DNA of 7,122 bases. Origin: Candidatus Nealsoniibacteriota bacterium (GTDB taxonomy: Bacteria; Patescibacteriota; Minisyncoccia; Minisyncoccales; RBG-13-42-11). Location of the stretch: contig PWRH01000015.1 of assembly GCA_003556525.1 (NCBI GenBank), positions 1-7,122 on the forward strand. The letters run 5' to 3'. A model generated the notes under the pieces. The model was not told where the DNA came from and made no database searches. It saw only the letters and a list, made by a program, of their open reading frames with translations. This document shows, piece after piece, positions 1 to 6,185 of this stretch. The position numbers were made by a program, and so were the translations under genes. Position 1 is the first letter of the stretch. Each line of letters opens with the position of its first letter.

Positions 1-1023
1 GGCATCGGCTGCCATAACAGCGGTTTCGGAATCTCTAATCTCTCCAACCATAATAATGTCGGGATCTTGCCTCAATAAAGTTCTCAAACCGTTAGGAAAA
101 TTAAGTCCTGCTCTGGTATTGATTTGAATCTGATTGACTCCGTCTAAAATATATTCTATCGGGTCTTCCAGGGTTGAAATATTAACGCCGTCTTTTTTAA
201 TTAGCTGAAGTAAGGCATAAAGGGTTGTTGTTTTTCCCGAACCGGTCGGGCCGGAAGAAACAATCATGCCGAAAGGTTTTTCTATATTATCGGTAATAAT
301 TTTTTCAGCTTCTTTTGACAAGCCAAGCTCGTTAATTGAAAGATTTTTATGAGAGTCGTCTAAAATTCTAAGGGCTATTTTTTCTCCAAATAAGGTGGGC
401 ACGGTTGAAACCCGAAGAGAAGTGTTTGAAAGGCCTTCCGGCTCAATCCTGCCGTCTTGAGGTCTGCGTGATTCGTCAATTTTCAAATTAGCAAGAATTT
501 TAACCCTGGCAACCAGTGCCTGATAAATATCTTTTGGCAGCTCCATTACGGTATAAAGAGTGCCGTCAACCCTAAATCTTATCTTAATATTATTTCTGGT
601 TGGCTCAATATGAACATCGCTTGATTTTTTAAGAATAGCGTATTTTATAATGTTGTCTGCAATTTTTGTAATATTTTGGTTTGTTTCTTTGGCTGTTATG
701 GCCAAATCCAAGGTTTCTTTTTGAAAATCATACTGATAATTTTTAAGAATAAATTCAATATCTTCTTCTTCCGCCTTAAACCAGGAAATATTTTTTCCAA
801 AACGGCCGACTATAAACTTTTGCAGTGTTAAATTTGAAGGGTCTACTGCAGCTATTTTTATTTCATCGTTATTTTTCTCCAACAAAAAAGCCTTAAAGTC
901 TTTAATAAGGTTCCAGGTCATTAAGTCAAGCAGATTTTTATCCAATGCTTTTTCTTTTTCTTCTTCAGAAATTTTTGGAAAATCTTGATATGTAATATTT
1001 TTATTGGTTTTTTTATTAAACAT
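1..1023 (-). CDS. pilB: PilB/GspE-family type IV pilus or type II secretion assembly ATPase (C-terminus off the left edge)
   Basis: This is the first 341 residues of a cytoplasmic hexameric ATPase of the GspE/PulE/PilB family, which powers pilus extension or pseudopilus assembly at the inner membrane. Visible motifs, in order: SSDVHIEP at residues 134-141, the start of the conserved N2-type domain; LRVSTVPT before the ATP-binding core; Walker A GPTGSGKT at 258-265; and the Walker B stretch RQDPDIIMVGEIRD at 318-331. The reading frame is open to the window edge, so the His box and the usual tetracysteine zinc module lie outside. The region before the catalytic core is about 110 residues, shorter than in classical PilB of about 560 residues. 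The start ATG fits a promoter 31 nt upstream. A GAGGG at 1038-1042 lies 14 nt from the ATG, which is too far for an ordinary ribosome binding site. PilB rather than GspE is inferred, because pili are the commoner system in such organisms; the fragment alone cannot separate them. Confidence 0.9.
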   Translation of the reverse strand, partial: MFNKKTNKNITYQDFPKISEEEKEKALDKNLLDLMTWNLIKDFKAFLLEKNNDEIKIAAVDPSNLTLQKFIVGRFGKNISWFKAEEEDIEFILKNYQYDFQKETLDLAITAKETNQNITKIADNIIKYAILKKSSDVHIEPTRNNIKIRFRVDGTLYTVMELPKDIYQALVARVKILANLKIDESRRPQDGRIEPEGLSNTSLRVSTVPTLFGEKIALRILDDSHKNLSINELGLSKEAEKIITDNIEKPFGMIVSSGPTGSGKTTTLYALLQLIKKDGVNISTLEDPIEYILDGVNQIQINTRAGLNFPNGLRTLLRQDPDIIMVGEIRDSETAVMAADA

Positions 1024-1053
1024 AAAAATGAAACAAGCCCTCAAGGCCCACTT

Positions 1054-1082
1054 ATTAAATCACTAAAAAGATTTTTTGTCAA
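1054..1082 (-). promoter_or_regulatory. Sigma70-type promoter of the pilB-like gene
   Basis: On the minus strand a perfect -35 box TTGACA (1082-1077) is followed by a 17-bp spacer and a -10 box TTTAAT (1059-1054). Spacing is optimal and the -10 has five of six consensus bases. Transcription would begin near 1047, giving a leader of about 24 nt before the ATG at 1023. The promoter lies downstream of the ftsZ terminator, so the ATPase gene is probably a separate transcription unit from the division operon. Confidence 0.75.
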
Positions 1083-1101
1083 ATATTTATACAGGTCCAT
1101 A

Positions 1102-1110
1102 TGATATAAT
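1102..1110 (+). promoter_or_regulatory. Possible plus-strand extended -10 element
   Basis: TGATATAAT is a perfect extended -10 (TGn followed by TATAAT) on the plus strand. No convincing -35 box is present 16-18 bp upstream. A transcript from about 1117 would meet the hairpin at 1176-1196 plus its T-run and stop near 1202, giving an RNA of about 85 nt with no meaningful reading frame. In such AT-rich DNA the match may be accidental. Confidence 0.2.
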
Positions 1111-1169
1111 ACACTCGAATTATTAATGTAATAGAATAAAAATAAACGAAAAATAAAAAAATAAGAGAT

Positions 1170-1202
1170 AAAAATAGCGGAGAACAGTTCTCCGCTGTTT
1201 TT
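1170..1202 (-). terminator. Intrinsic terminator of the lepB-ftsZ operon, possibly bidirectional
   Basis: A perfect 10-bp inverted repeat has arms AGCGGAGAAC (1176-1185) and GTTCTCCGCT (1187-1196), with one base between them. In RNA the inner pairs would open to form the loop. On the minus strand the stem is followed by ATTTTTA (1175-1169), a good U-tract for ending ftsZ transcripts 65-85 nt past its stop codon. On the plus strand the stem is followed by GTTTTT (1197-1202), so it could also stop plus-strand transcription. It is the second of two adjacent hairpins met by RNA polymerase leaving ftsZ. Confidence 0.8.
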
Positions 1203-1221
1203 CCGGAGGTCTGTCCTCCGG
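1203..1221. repeat. Second GC-rich hairpin, related to the adjacent terminator stem
   Basis: Arms CCGGAGG (1203-1209) and CCTCCGG (1215-1221) form a perfect 7-bp stem around a TCTGT loop. It lacks a strong T-run on either side. Its central 17 bases match 13 of 17 bases of the terminator hairpin at 1176-1196, including a compensatory change (an A-T pair in one stem is G-C in the other). The two are therefore probably copies of one hairpin type. It may help terminate transcription, protect the ftsZ mRNA 3' end, or belong to a dispersed REP-like family; the window alone cannot decide. Confidence 0.7.
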
Positions 1222-1260
1222 GGACTTTTATGAGAATTAAAATAGTATTTAGCTTATAGA

Positions 1261-2190
1261 CTAGAAGCCTGTGGCAATAACGGTTACCTTTATTTCGCCT
1301 TCTTTTATTTTTTCGTCTTGAATAGCGCCAAAAATAACCTTGGCTTCAGGATTTACTTCTTTGGTAATTATTTTGGCAACCTGGTCTATTTCCAGCAAAG
1401 AAATATCTTTCCCGCCTGAAACATTAAATAAAACTCCTTTGGCTCCTTTAATTGAGAGGTCAAGCAAAGGAGAGGTAATGGCAGCCATAGCTGCTTTTTC
1501 CGCTCTTCCGTCTTCTTTTGCTTTGGCAATTCCAAAAAGAGCAGAGCCTGCATTGGCCATAATGGATTTAATATCCGCAAAGTTAACATTAATAATCCCG
1601 GGTAATAAAATTAAATCGGAAATACCCTGGACAGCTTGACGCAAAATATCGTCGCAATACCAAAAGGCGTTTACCAAAGAAACATTTGAATCAAGCGTGG
1701 AAAGAAGTTTGTCGTTTGATATGATAATTAAGGTGTCTACTTTTTCTTTTAAGTTTTTTAGCCCTTCTTCAGCAATTCTTGAACGAACCTGCCCCTCAAA
1801 AGAAAAAGGCTTGGTTACTACGGCTAAGGTTAAAATACCCATTTCTTTGGCAGTTTCAGCAACAATCGGCGCAGCTCCTGTTCCGGTTCCTCCTCCCATT
1901 CCGCAAGTAATAAAAACCATGTCAGCGCCCTTTAAGATTTCTACAATTTCATGCTTATTTTCAAGTGCTGACTTTTTGCCGACTTCCGGCTTCATGCCCG
2001 TTCCCAAACCTTGAGTTGCCTTTCTTCCTATTCTTAATTTTACATCTGCTGACACTCTATTTAAGTCCTGAATATCGGTATTAATGGCAATCAACTCAAC
2101 TCCGCCTATTTTGCTTTTGGACATTCTCGATATTGCATTTAGCCCGGAACCACCCACTCCAATAACTTTAATTTTTATAGCTTGTTTCAT
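1261..2190 (-). CDS. ftsZ: Cell division GTPase FtsZ, short form without C-terminal tail
   Basis: FtsZ is the tubulin-like GTPase that polymerises into the cytokinetic ring at mid-cell. Visible parts: T1 nucleotide loop GVGGSGLNA (11-19); NTD at 37-39; the tubulin signature GGGTGTG (99-105); NDKLL (159-163); DDILRQAVQGISDLI (180-194); the T7 synergy loop at 201-206; and a C-terminal domain ending in KVTVIATGF. At 309 residues it is shorter than the usual 350-450. It stops exactly where the globular domain ends, with no linker and no conserved tail peptide (DIPAFLRR-like), and no tail is encoded in any frame before the terminator. The T7 motif is NVNFAD where the family has NxDxxD, so one catalytic Asp is Asn203. 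The start ATG directly follows the ftsA stop TAA with no Shine-Dalgarno, implying translational coupling. Family identity is certain; normal GTPase activity is not. Confidence 0.97.
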   Translation of the reverse strand: MKQAIKIKVIGVGGSGLNAISRMSKSKIGGVELIAINTDIQDLNRVSADVKLRIGRKATQGLGTGMKPEVGKKSALENKHEIVEILKGADMVFITCGMGGGTGTGAAPIVAETAKEMGILTLAVVTKPFSFEGQVRSRIAEEGLKNLKEKVDTLIIISNDKLLSTLDSNVSLVNAFWYCDDILRQAVQGISDLILLPGIINVNFADIKSIMANAGSALFGIAKAKEDGRAEKAAMAAITSPLLDLSIKGAKGVLFNVSGGKDISLLEIDQVAKIITKEVNPEAKVIFGAIQDEKIKEGEIKVTVIATGF

Positions 2191-3411
2191 TTAAGGTAAA
2201 AAGTTTTTAAAAAATTTTTTAATTTTATTGAAAAAACCGATTGAAATTTTTTTACTTCCTTTCCAGCTCCCAAACTCTTCAGAATCAAAGCCCCTGAAAA
2301 CCAGTCCTGCAACAGTGGTATAACTCAACTCTTCTTCTATTTCCGGAAAATGGCTTATTTTCCCAAGACGACAAGGAAGCTTCAATTCTTTTTTGGCTAA
2401 CTCAACTATTTTTGGAAGCTTGGCTCCCCCTCCGGTTAAAACAAGGCCGGCCGGAAGTAAGCTTTGTTTTGATATTTTTTTAAGTTCTTTTTGAGTTTCT
2501 TCAAAAATTTCAGACACTCTGGCTTCAATAATTTTAACCAGCGCTTTTTGAGAGAAAGTCATTTCTTCACCTGACTCGGTTTCAACTTTTTCTTTTTTAT
2601 CTTTTCCCTTAAAAACGCAACTGCCCAGTTTAATTTTTATTACTTCTGCAATATCAACGTCTATTTTCAAACCAACGGCAATATCCGAAGTAATATTGGC
2701 TGAACCGATCGGTAAAACGGCAAAATGAATCAATTCCCCTTCTTCAAAAACCGCTAATTCCGAAGTCCCGGCTCCTATGTTTAAAACAGCTGCACCAAGC
2801 TCTTTTTGTCTTTGCGAAAGAACGATTGAAGAATCAGCTATAACAGAAGGAACAATGTCCAAAATTTGAATTTCAAGATTTAAAATTGCCTGAACAAGAT
2901 TTTTTTTATAAGGAGTAAAGCCACTTAAAACAAGTATTTCCGTTTCAAGCCTGTGACCCTCAAGACCTTCCGCCTCTTTTATTCCTTTATTTCCGTCGAT
3001 AATAAATTCTCTTGGAATAGTTTCAAGAATTTCACTGTTTGAAGATAAAGATACTGATTTTGCAGCTTCTTCCAAAACTCTATCTACATCTTCTTTGGAA
3101 ATATTTTTATCGGCCCTGGAAACCGCAACCATGCCCTGAGAAAAGGTACAACTAAGGTGGCAACCTCCGATATTTACAAAAAGAGAATCAATTTTCTGGC
3201 CTGTTTCAACTCTGGCCTTATCAATAAGAATTTGAATTATTCTTGAAACTTTGTCCGGATCAAGCACAACGCCTCGCCTTATTCCCAAAGATGGTTCCCC
3301 TCCTTTAAAAAGAATTTCCAATTCCGAGTCATCGCTTCTTTTTGTTGCAACCAACAATTTTATAGTGCTTGAGCCTATGTCCAGACCGGTTATGATTTCA
3401 TTTTTTGACAT
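2191..3411 (-). CDS. ftsA: Cell division protein FtsA, actin-like membrane tether
   Basis: FtsA is an actin-fold ATPase that normally anchors FtsZ filaments to the inner face of the membrane and recruits later division proteins. Seen here: phosphate-1 loop GLDIGSSTIKLLVA (9-22); the FtsA-specific 1C subdomain at about 85-165; phosphate-2 loop NIGAGTSELAVF (211-222); and adenosine motif LVLTGGGA (323-330). The last residues, FFNKIKKFFKNFLP (393-406), form a basic amphipathic helix typical of the membrane-targeting sequence. At 406 residues it is a normal length. Phosphate-2 carries Asn211 where most members have Asp, which may weaken ATP hydrolysis. The gene overlaps the end of ybeY by 14 nt and abuts ftsZ with zero spacing, so the three are probably co-translated. 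No Shine-Dalgarno precedes the ATG. Its usual upstream partners ftsQ and murC are absent here. Confidence 0.96.
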   Translation of the reverse strand: MSKNEIITGLDIGSSTIKLLVATKRSDDSELEILFKGGEPSLGIRRGVVLDPDKVSRIIQILIDKARVETGQKIDSLFVNIGGCHLSCTFSQGMVAVSRADKNISKEDVDRVLEEAAKSVSLSSNSEILETIPREFIIDGNKGIKEAEGLEGHRLETEILVLSGFTPYKKNLVQAILNLEIQILDIVPSVIADSSIVLSQRQKELGAAVLNIGAGTSELAVFEEGELIHFAVLPIGSANITSDIAVGLKIDVDIAEVIKIKLGSCVFKGKDKKEKVETESGEEMTFSQKALVKIIEARVSEIFEETQKELKKISKQSLLPAGLVLTGGGAKLPKIVELAKKELKLPCRLGKISHFPEIEEELSYTTVAGLVFRGFDSEEFGSWKGSKKISIGFFNKIKKFFKNFLP

Positions 3412-3805
3412 AAAATAAGTTTAAATAATAATTTTCTTTTTCTTCCATTTCTAGCGCCTTTTTTTGGGAAGATTCATGATTGTAGCCTAATATATGTAAT
3501 ATAGCGTGAATTAACACTTTTGTTAACTCCTTTTCAAAGGCCAGCTTGTATTTTCGAGCGTTTTGCCTGACTTGATCAAGTGAAATAACTATTTCCGCAA
3601 AATCGTTATAGTTGAAAGAAAGTACATCCGTAGGCCGGTTTTTTTTACGATATTTATTATTCAAATTTTTTATTTCATCTTCGCTGACCAAAACAATCGA
3701 AAGTTCCAAATTTTGCTTTTTTTCTTCTTTTAAAACTTGACCGGCTATTTTTTTAAAAAAAAACGAATTAATTTTATTATCGGTCAAATTATTGATCTCG
3801 ATCAT
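3398..3805 (-). CDS. ybeY: Endoribonuclease YbeY (rRNA maturation factor)
   Basis: YbeY is a metal-dependent single-strand endoribonuclease involved in 16S rRNA 3'-end maturation and ribosome quality control. The family signature H-x3-H-x5-H is intact as HAILHILGYNH, with metal-binding His100, His104 and His110. The conserved RPTDVLSF segment is at 57-64, with the conserved Arg of KYR at 53. The 135-residue length is slightly below the usual 150 or so. It starts 2 nt after the yqeY stop, and its last 14 nt overlap the start of ftsA in another frame, so ribosomes ending on ybeY are close to the ftsA start. The N-terminal FFFKK segment is encoded by a T9/A7 homopolymer junction (minus strand), a place where sequencing or replication slippage could break the frame; the frame as given is intact. 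Confidence 0.95.
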   Translation of the reverse strand: MIEINNLTDNKINSFFFKKIAGQVLKEEKKQNLELSIVLVSEDEIKNLNNKYRKKNRPTDVLSFNYNDFAEIVISLDQVRQNARKYKLAFEKELTKVLIHAILHILGYNHESSQKKALEMEEKENYYLNLFYVKK

Positions 3806-3807
3806 AA

Positions 3808-4257
3808 TTATTTTTCCAATAGTTCTTTAACCGTATTTTTAACCAAATTTCCATCGGCTTTTCCCTTAAGTTTGGGCATCAATTCGGACATAATTTTACC
3901 CATATTTTTCATTTCTTTTGATCCGACATTTTTAATTGCCTCCAAGGCCATTTTTTCAATCTCTTCTTTCGAAAGCTGTTCGGGCAGATATTTTTCTAAA
4001 ATTTCCAATTCTTTTTTTTCTTTTTCCACCAAATCTTGTCTTTTACCTTTTTCAAAGCTCAAAATGGACTCTTTTCTTTTTTTGGCTTCGGAAGAAATAA
4101 TTTCAATTTCTTTCTCTTCGGTCAACTCAGCCTCCATGCATTCTTTTTCTTTATTCAAAAAAGCAGCCAAAAGCTGCCTTAATGTTGATACCTCTAATTC
4201 TTTTTTTTCTTTAAGGGCAAAATTTAAATCCTGTTTTATTTTTTCCTTTATGGGCAT
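3808..4257 (-). CDS. yqeY: YqeY-like protein (GatB/YqeY domain)
   Basis: This is a small, mostly helical, highly charged protein of the GatB/YqeY family. It shares the C-terminal tRNA-binding-type domain of the GatB subunit of Asp/Glu-tRNA amidotransferase. Its own function is unsettled, though a role in tRNA handling is usually assumed. Recognisable segments are TLRQLLAAF near 25-33, KKRKESILSFEKGKRQDLV at 59-77, EKYLPEQLS at 88-96 and the MGKIMSELMPKLKGKADG block near the C-terminus, all typical of the family. Length (149) is normal. It lies 3 nt downstream of rpsU and 2 nt upstream of ybeY. The rpsU-yqeY pairing is widespread in bacteria and supports the assignment. Upstream of its ATG there is only a purine-rich stretch formed by the lysine codons ending rpsU, not a true Shine-Dalgarno. 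Confidence 0.93.
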   Translation of the reverse strand: MPIKEKIKQDLNFALKEKKELEVSTLRQLLAAFLNKEKECMEAELTEEKEIEIISSEAKKRKESILSFEKGKRQDLVEKEKKELEILEKYLPEQLSKEEIEKMALEAIKNVGSKEMKNMGKIMSELMPKLKGKADGNLVKNTVKELLEK

Positions 4258-4260
4258 TAT

Positions 4261-4491
4261 TTATCTTTTCTTCTTTTTAAGCAAACCCATTTTATCAAGC
4301 TTCTCGTACTCTTTTTTCAAAGCTTCCCGTCTTAGAGCAGCTCTCTTTTTCATTGTCCTGCTCTTTTCCGGACTATAATATCGCTTTTTTTTCGCTAACC
4401 GCAAAATTCCACTTTGCTGAACTTTTTTCTTAAAGCGACGCATTAAGCTTTGAGAGTTTTCCCTTTCTTGCTTTTTTACTTTTATATTCAT
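4261..4491 (-). CDS. rpsU: Small ribosomal subunit protein bS21
   Basis: bS21 is a small basic protein of the 30S platform near the 3' end of 16S rRNA, where it influences mRNA start selection. The family pattern is seen in SLMRRFKKKVQQSGIL (15-30), followed by Arg/Lys-rich helix RTMKKRAALRREALKK (45-60). At 76 residues it is a little longer than typical forms (57-71), with a C-terminal extension ending in LLKKKKR. It sits between hinT (25-nt gap) and yqeY (3-nt gap). No Shine-Dalgarno precedes the ATG; the upstream sequence is essentially A/T. A TATAAT at 4516-4511 in the gap could be a weak internal promoter but has no matching -35. Confidence 0.93.
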   Translation of the reverse strand: MNIKVKKQERENSQSLMRRFKKKVQQSGILRLAKKKRYYSPEKSRTMKKRAALRREALKKEYEKLDKMGLLKKKKR

Positions 4492-4516
4492 ATCTTAAAT
4501 TAATAATCAAATTATA

Positions 4517-4852
4517 TTACGCCCAAGGCAATTTTTTACCTCCTATTAGATGAAGGTGGAGGTGGTCTACGGTTTGACCGGCATCTTCGCCAACATTGAA
4601 AATCAAACGATAACCATTTTTATCGACTTTTTCTTGTTTGGATACTTCCCGGGCGATTAAAAACATTTCGCCTATCAATTCTTTATCTTCATCTTCCAAT
4701 TGATTTATCGAAAGAATATGTTTTTTAGGCACAATTAAAAGATGTACCGGAGCTATTGGCTCTATGTCTTTAAAAACAATTATTCTTTCGTTTTCAAAGA
4801 TAATATCCGATGTTACTTGTTTTTTAATAATTTTACAAAATATGCAATTCAT
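4517..4852 (-). CDS. hinT: HIT-family nucleotide hydrolase (HinT-like)
   Basis: This is a 111-residue cytoplasmic histidine-triad protein of the HinT branch, which hydrolyses nucleoside phosphoramidates and aminoacyl-adenylates. The catalytic triad motif is HLHLHLI at 97-103 (His97, His99, His101), preceded by the GQTV segment typical of HinT. The N-terminal CIFCKII (3-9) and APVHLLIVPKKH (34-45) are also standard for the family. The length and the C-terminal PWA fit bacterial HinT. It lies 7 nt after hisS. Since HinT enzymes are known to act on aminoacyl-AMP, a clean-up role beside a tRNA synthetase is plausible, but that link is inferred from position only. No ribosome binding site is visible. 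The physiological substrate cannot be read from the sequence, and a broader annotation of HIT domain protein would also be correct. Confidence 0.93.
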   Translation of the reverse strand: MNCIFCKIIKKQVTSDIIFENERIIVFKDIEPIAPVHLLIVPKKHILSINQLEDEDKELIGEMFLIAREVSKQEKVDKNGYRLIFNVGEDAGQTVDHLHLHLIGGKKLPWA

Positions 4853-4859
4853 TTTTTAA

Positions 4860-6143
4860 TTATTTTTTTAATTTCTTTTTCATTTCTTTTACGACCTTAT
4901 CGAATTTAATTGTTTCTTGCTTGCCTGTTTTCATATCTCTGACTATAATTGATTCTTCCAAAACTTCTTTTTGTCCCAAAAGAAGGGTATATTTAACCTT
5001 CATTTTATCGGCAATTTTAAACTGGGCCTTTAGAGAGTCTCTTCCCAATGACTCAGCCACCTGAATTTTATTTTTCCTAAACTCTTCCAAAAGTTTTAAT
5101 GATTTTATTTTTGCGGAAGATCCCAGTTGAGCTAAAAAAATCGAAGGATTAAAATAAGACGATGGCTTTGCCTCTTTGGGGCTCAATAATGATTTTACTC
5201 TTTCTATTCCCAGCGCTCCTCCGCTTGCAGGAGTTTCCTCGCCACCCAATAATTTTATTAAAAGATCGTATCTTCCTCCGCCTGCCAAAGAACCCTTTGC
5301 TTTTTCCTCTTCCGTGGATTCGGAAACTATTTCAAAAACGGTTTTGGTATAATAATCCAAACCTCTGACCAAATGAGGGTTTAGACGGTAAGGCAGTTGA
5401 ATTTCATCGAGAAACTCCAAAACATATTTAAAATGAGCATGACAATCAGCGCAAAGATGGTTTATTGTTTGGGGTGCTTGACTAATAATCGCATGGCATT
5501 TTTCCTCTTTGCAGTCCAAAACCCTTAAGGGATTTTCTTTAAGCCTTCTTTTACAATCCGTGCACAAAGAAGAACTTTTTGACCTGAAATAGCTAACCAA
5601 AAGCTTTTTATAATAGGGTCGGCACTGATTATCGCCAATACTATTTACTTCTATGGCTATTTTTTTTATTTTAAGCTCTTCTAATATGCTATAAAAAATT
5701 TGAATGATCTGAGCATCAATAGCAGGACTGGTATCACCAAAAATTTCAAGATTAAACTGATGAAACTGACGATATCTTCCCGCTTGAGGTCTTTCGTACC
5801 TGAACAAAGGTCCGGTTGAATATAATTTTATCGGTTGAGGCAAGGAATGCATTCCGTGCTCAAGATATGCTCTTGCTACACCCGGTGTAAATTCCGGCCT
5901 TAAAGACAAATCATCGCCCCCTTTTGTTTTAAGACCAAACATTTGTTTCTGGACAATATCGGTCGACATTCCGGTTCCTTTTTGATAAAGATCCGTACTC
6001 TCCAAAACAGGTGTGTCTATTTTTTTAAATCCGTAAAAATTAACTATTTTTTCACAAACACTATAAATTTTTTCAAAATATCTTTGATCTTCCGGCAAAA
6101 TGTCATGCATTCCGGTAGGTTTTTGAAATTTTATCTTTTTCAT
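4860..6143 (-). CDS. hisS: Histidine--tRNA ligase (HisRS)
   Basis: This class II aminoacyl-tRNA synthetase charges tRNA-His with histidine using ATP. Motif 1 region starts with TGMHDILPED (10-19). Motif 2 is FRYERPQAGRYRQFHQF (114-130) with its ATP-contacting arginines. The histidine-specific signature LVRGLDYYTKTVFE (258-271) includes the catalytic-type Arg260. GGGRYD is at 288-293, and motif 3 GALGIERV at 309-316. A cysteine-rich insertion has pairs C194/C197, C211/C216 and C231/C234, as in many bacterial HisRS, and may bind metal. The C-terminal 100 residues are the anticodon-binding domain. Length (427) is typical, and no key residue is missing. The gene starts 42 nt after lepB without a clear Shine-Dalgarno or separate promoter, and ends 7 nt before hinT, so it is read as part of the lepB-to-ftsZ transcript. 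Confidence 0.97.
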   Translation of the reverse strand: MKKIKFQKPTGMHDILPEDQRYFEKIYSVCEKIVNFYGFKKIDTPVLESTDLYQKGTGMSTDIVQKQMFGLKTKGGDDLSLRPEFTPGVARAYLEHGMHSLPQPIKLYSTGPLFRYERPQAGRYRQFHQFNLEIFGDTSPAIDAQIIQIFYSILEELKIKKIAIEVNSIGDNQCRPYYKKLLVSYFRSKSSSLCTDCKRRLKENPLRVLDCKEEKCHAIISQAPQTINHLCADCHAHFKYVLEFLDEIQLPYRLNPHLVRGLDYYTKTVFEIVSESTEEEKAKGSLAGGGRYDLLIKLLGGEETPASGGALGIERVKSLLSPKEAKPSSYFNPSIFLAQLGSSAKIKSLKLLEEFRKNKIQVAESLGRDSLKAQFKIADKMKVKYTLLLGQKEVLEESIIVRDMKTGKQETIKFDKVVKEMKKKLKK

Positions 6144-6185
6144 AAAAGACTTAACCCGATTTATTTTATTTTAGCTCCGGCTGAT

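Noticed and set aside
1230..1259. Ten-codon plus-strand frame reading MRIKIVFSL then stop, just after the second hairpin
   Set aside because: Resembles the start of an exported protein but stops at once; too short and unsupported to call a gene or a relic.
1340..2014. Plus-strand open frames of 99 and 105 codons inside ftsZ
   Set aside because: Antisense shadows of ftsZ, with no family resemblance and no promoter or ribosome binding site.
3748..3763. T7/A9 homopolymer junction in the ybeY start as a phase-variation switch
   Set aside because: The frame is intact and ybeY is a housekeeping gene; homopolymers of this kind are frequent throughout the window. It is only a likely error hotspot.
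3737..4378. Long plus-strand open frame of 213 codons, rich in Phe and Ser
   Set aside because: It lies antisense to yqeY, rpsU and the start of ybeY, which are clear family members. Its composition is what Lys/Glu-rich genes give on the opposite strand.
4511..4539. TATAAT before rpsU as an internal promoter
   Set aside because: No TG extension, and the -35 position reads roughly TAAAAA. Chance TATAAT matches are common in this AT-rich DNA.
6144..6185. Short symmetric AGCTCCGGCT in the lepB-hisS gap as a terminator
   Set aside because: The stem is only about three pairs, and there is no reason to expect termination inside the gene train.
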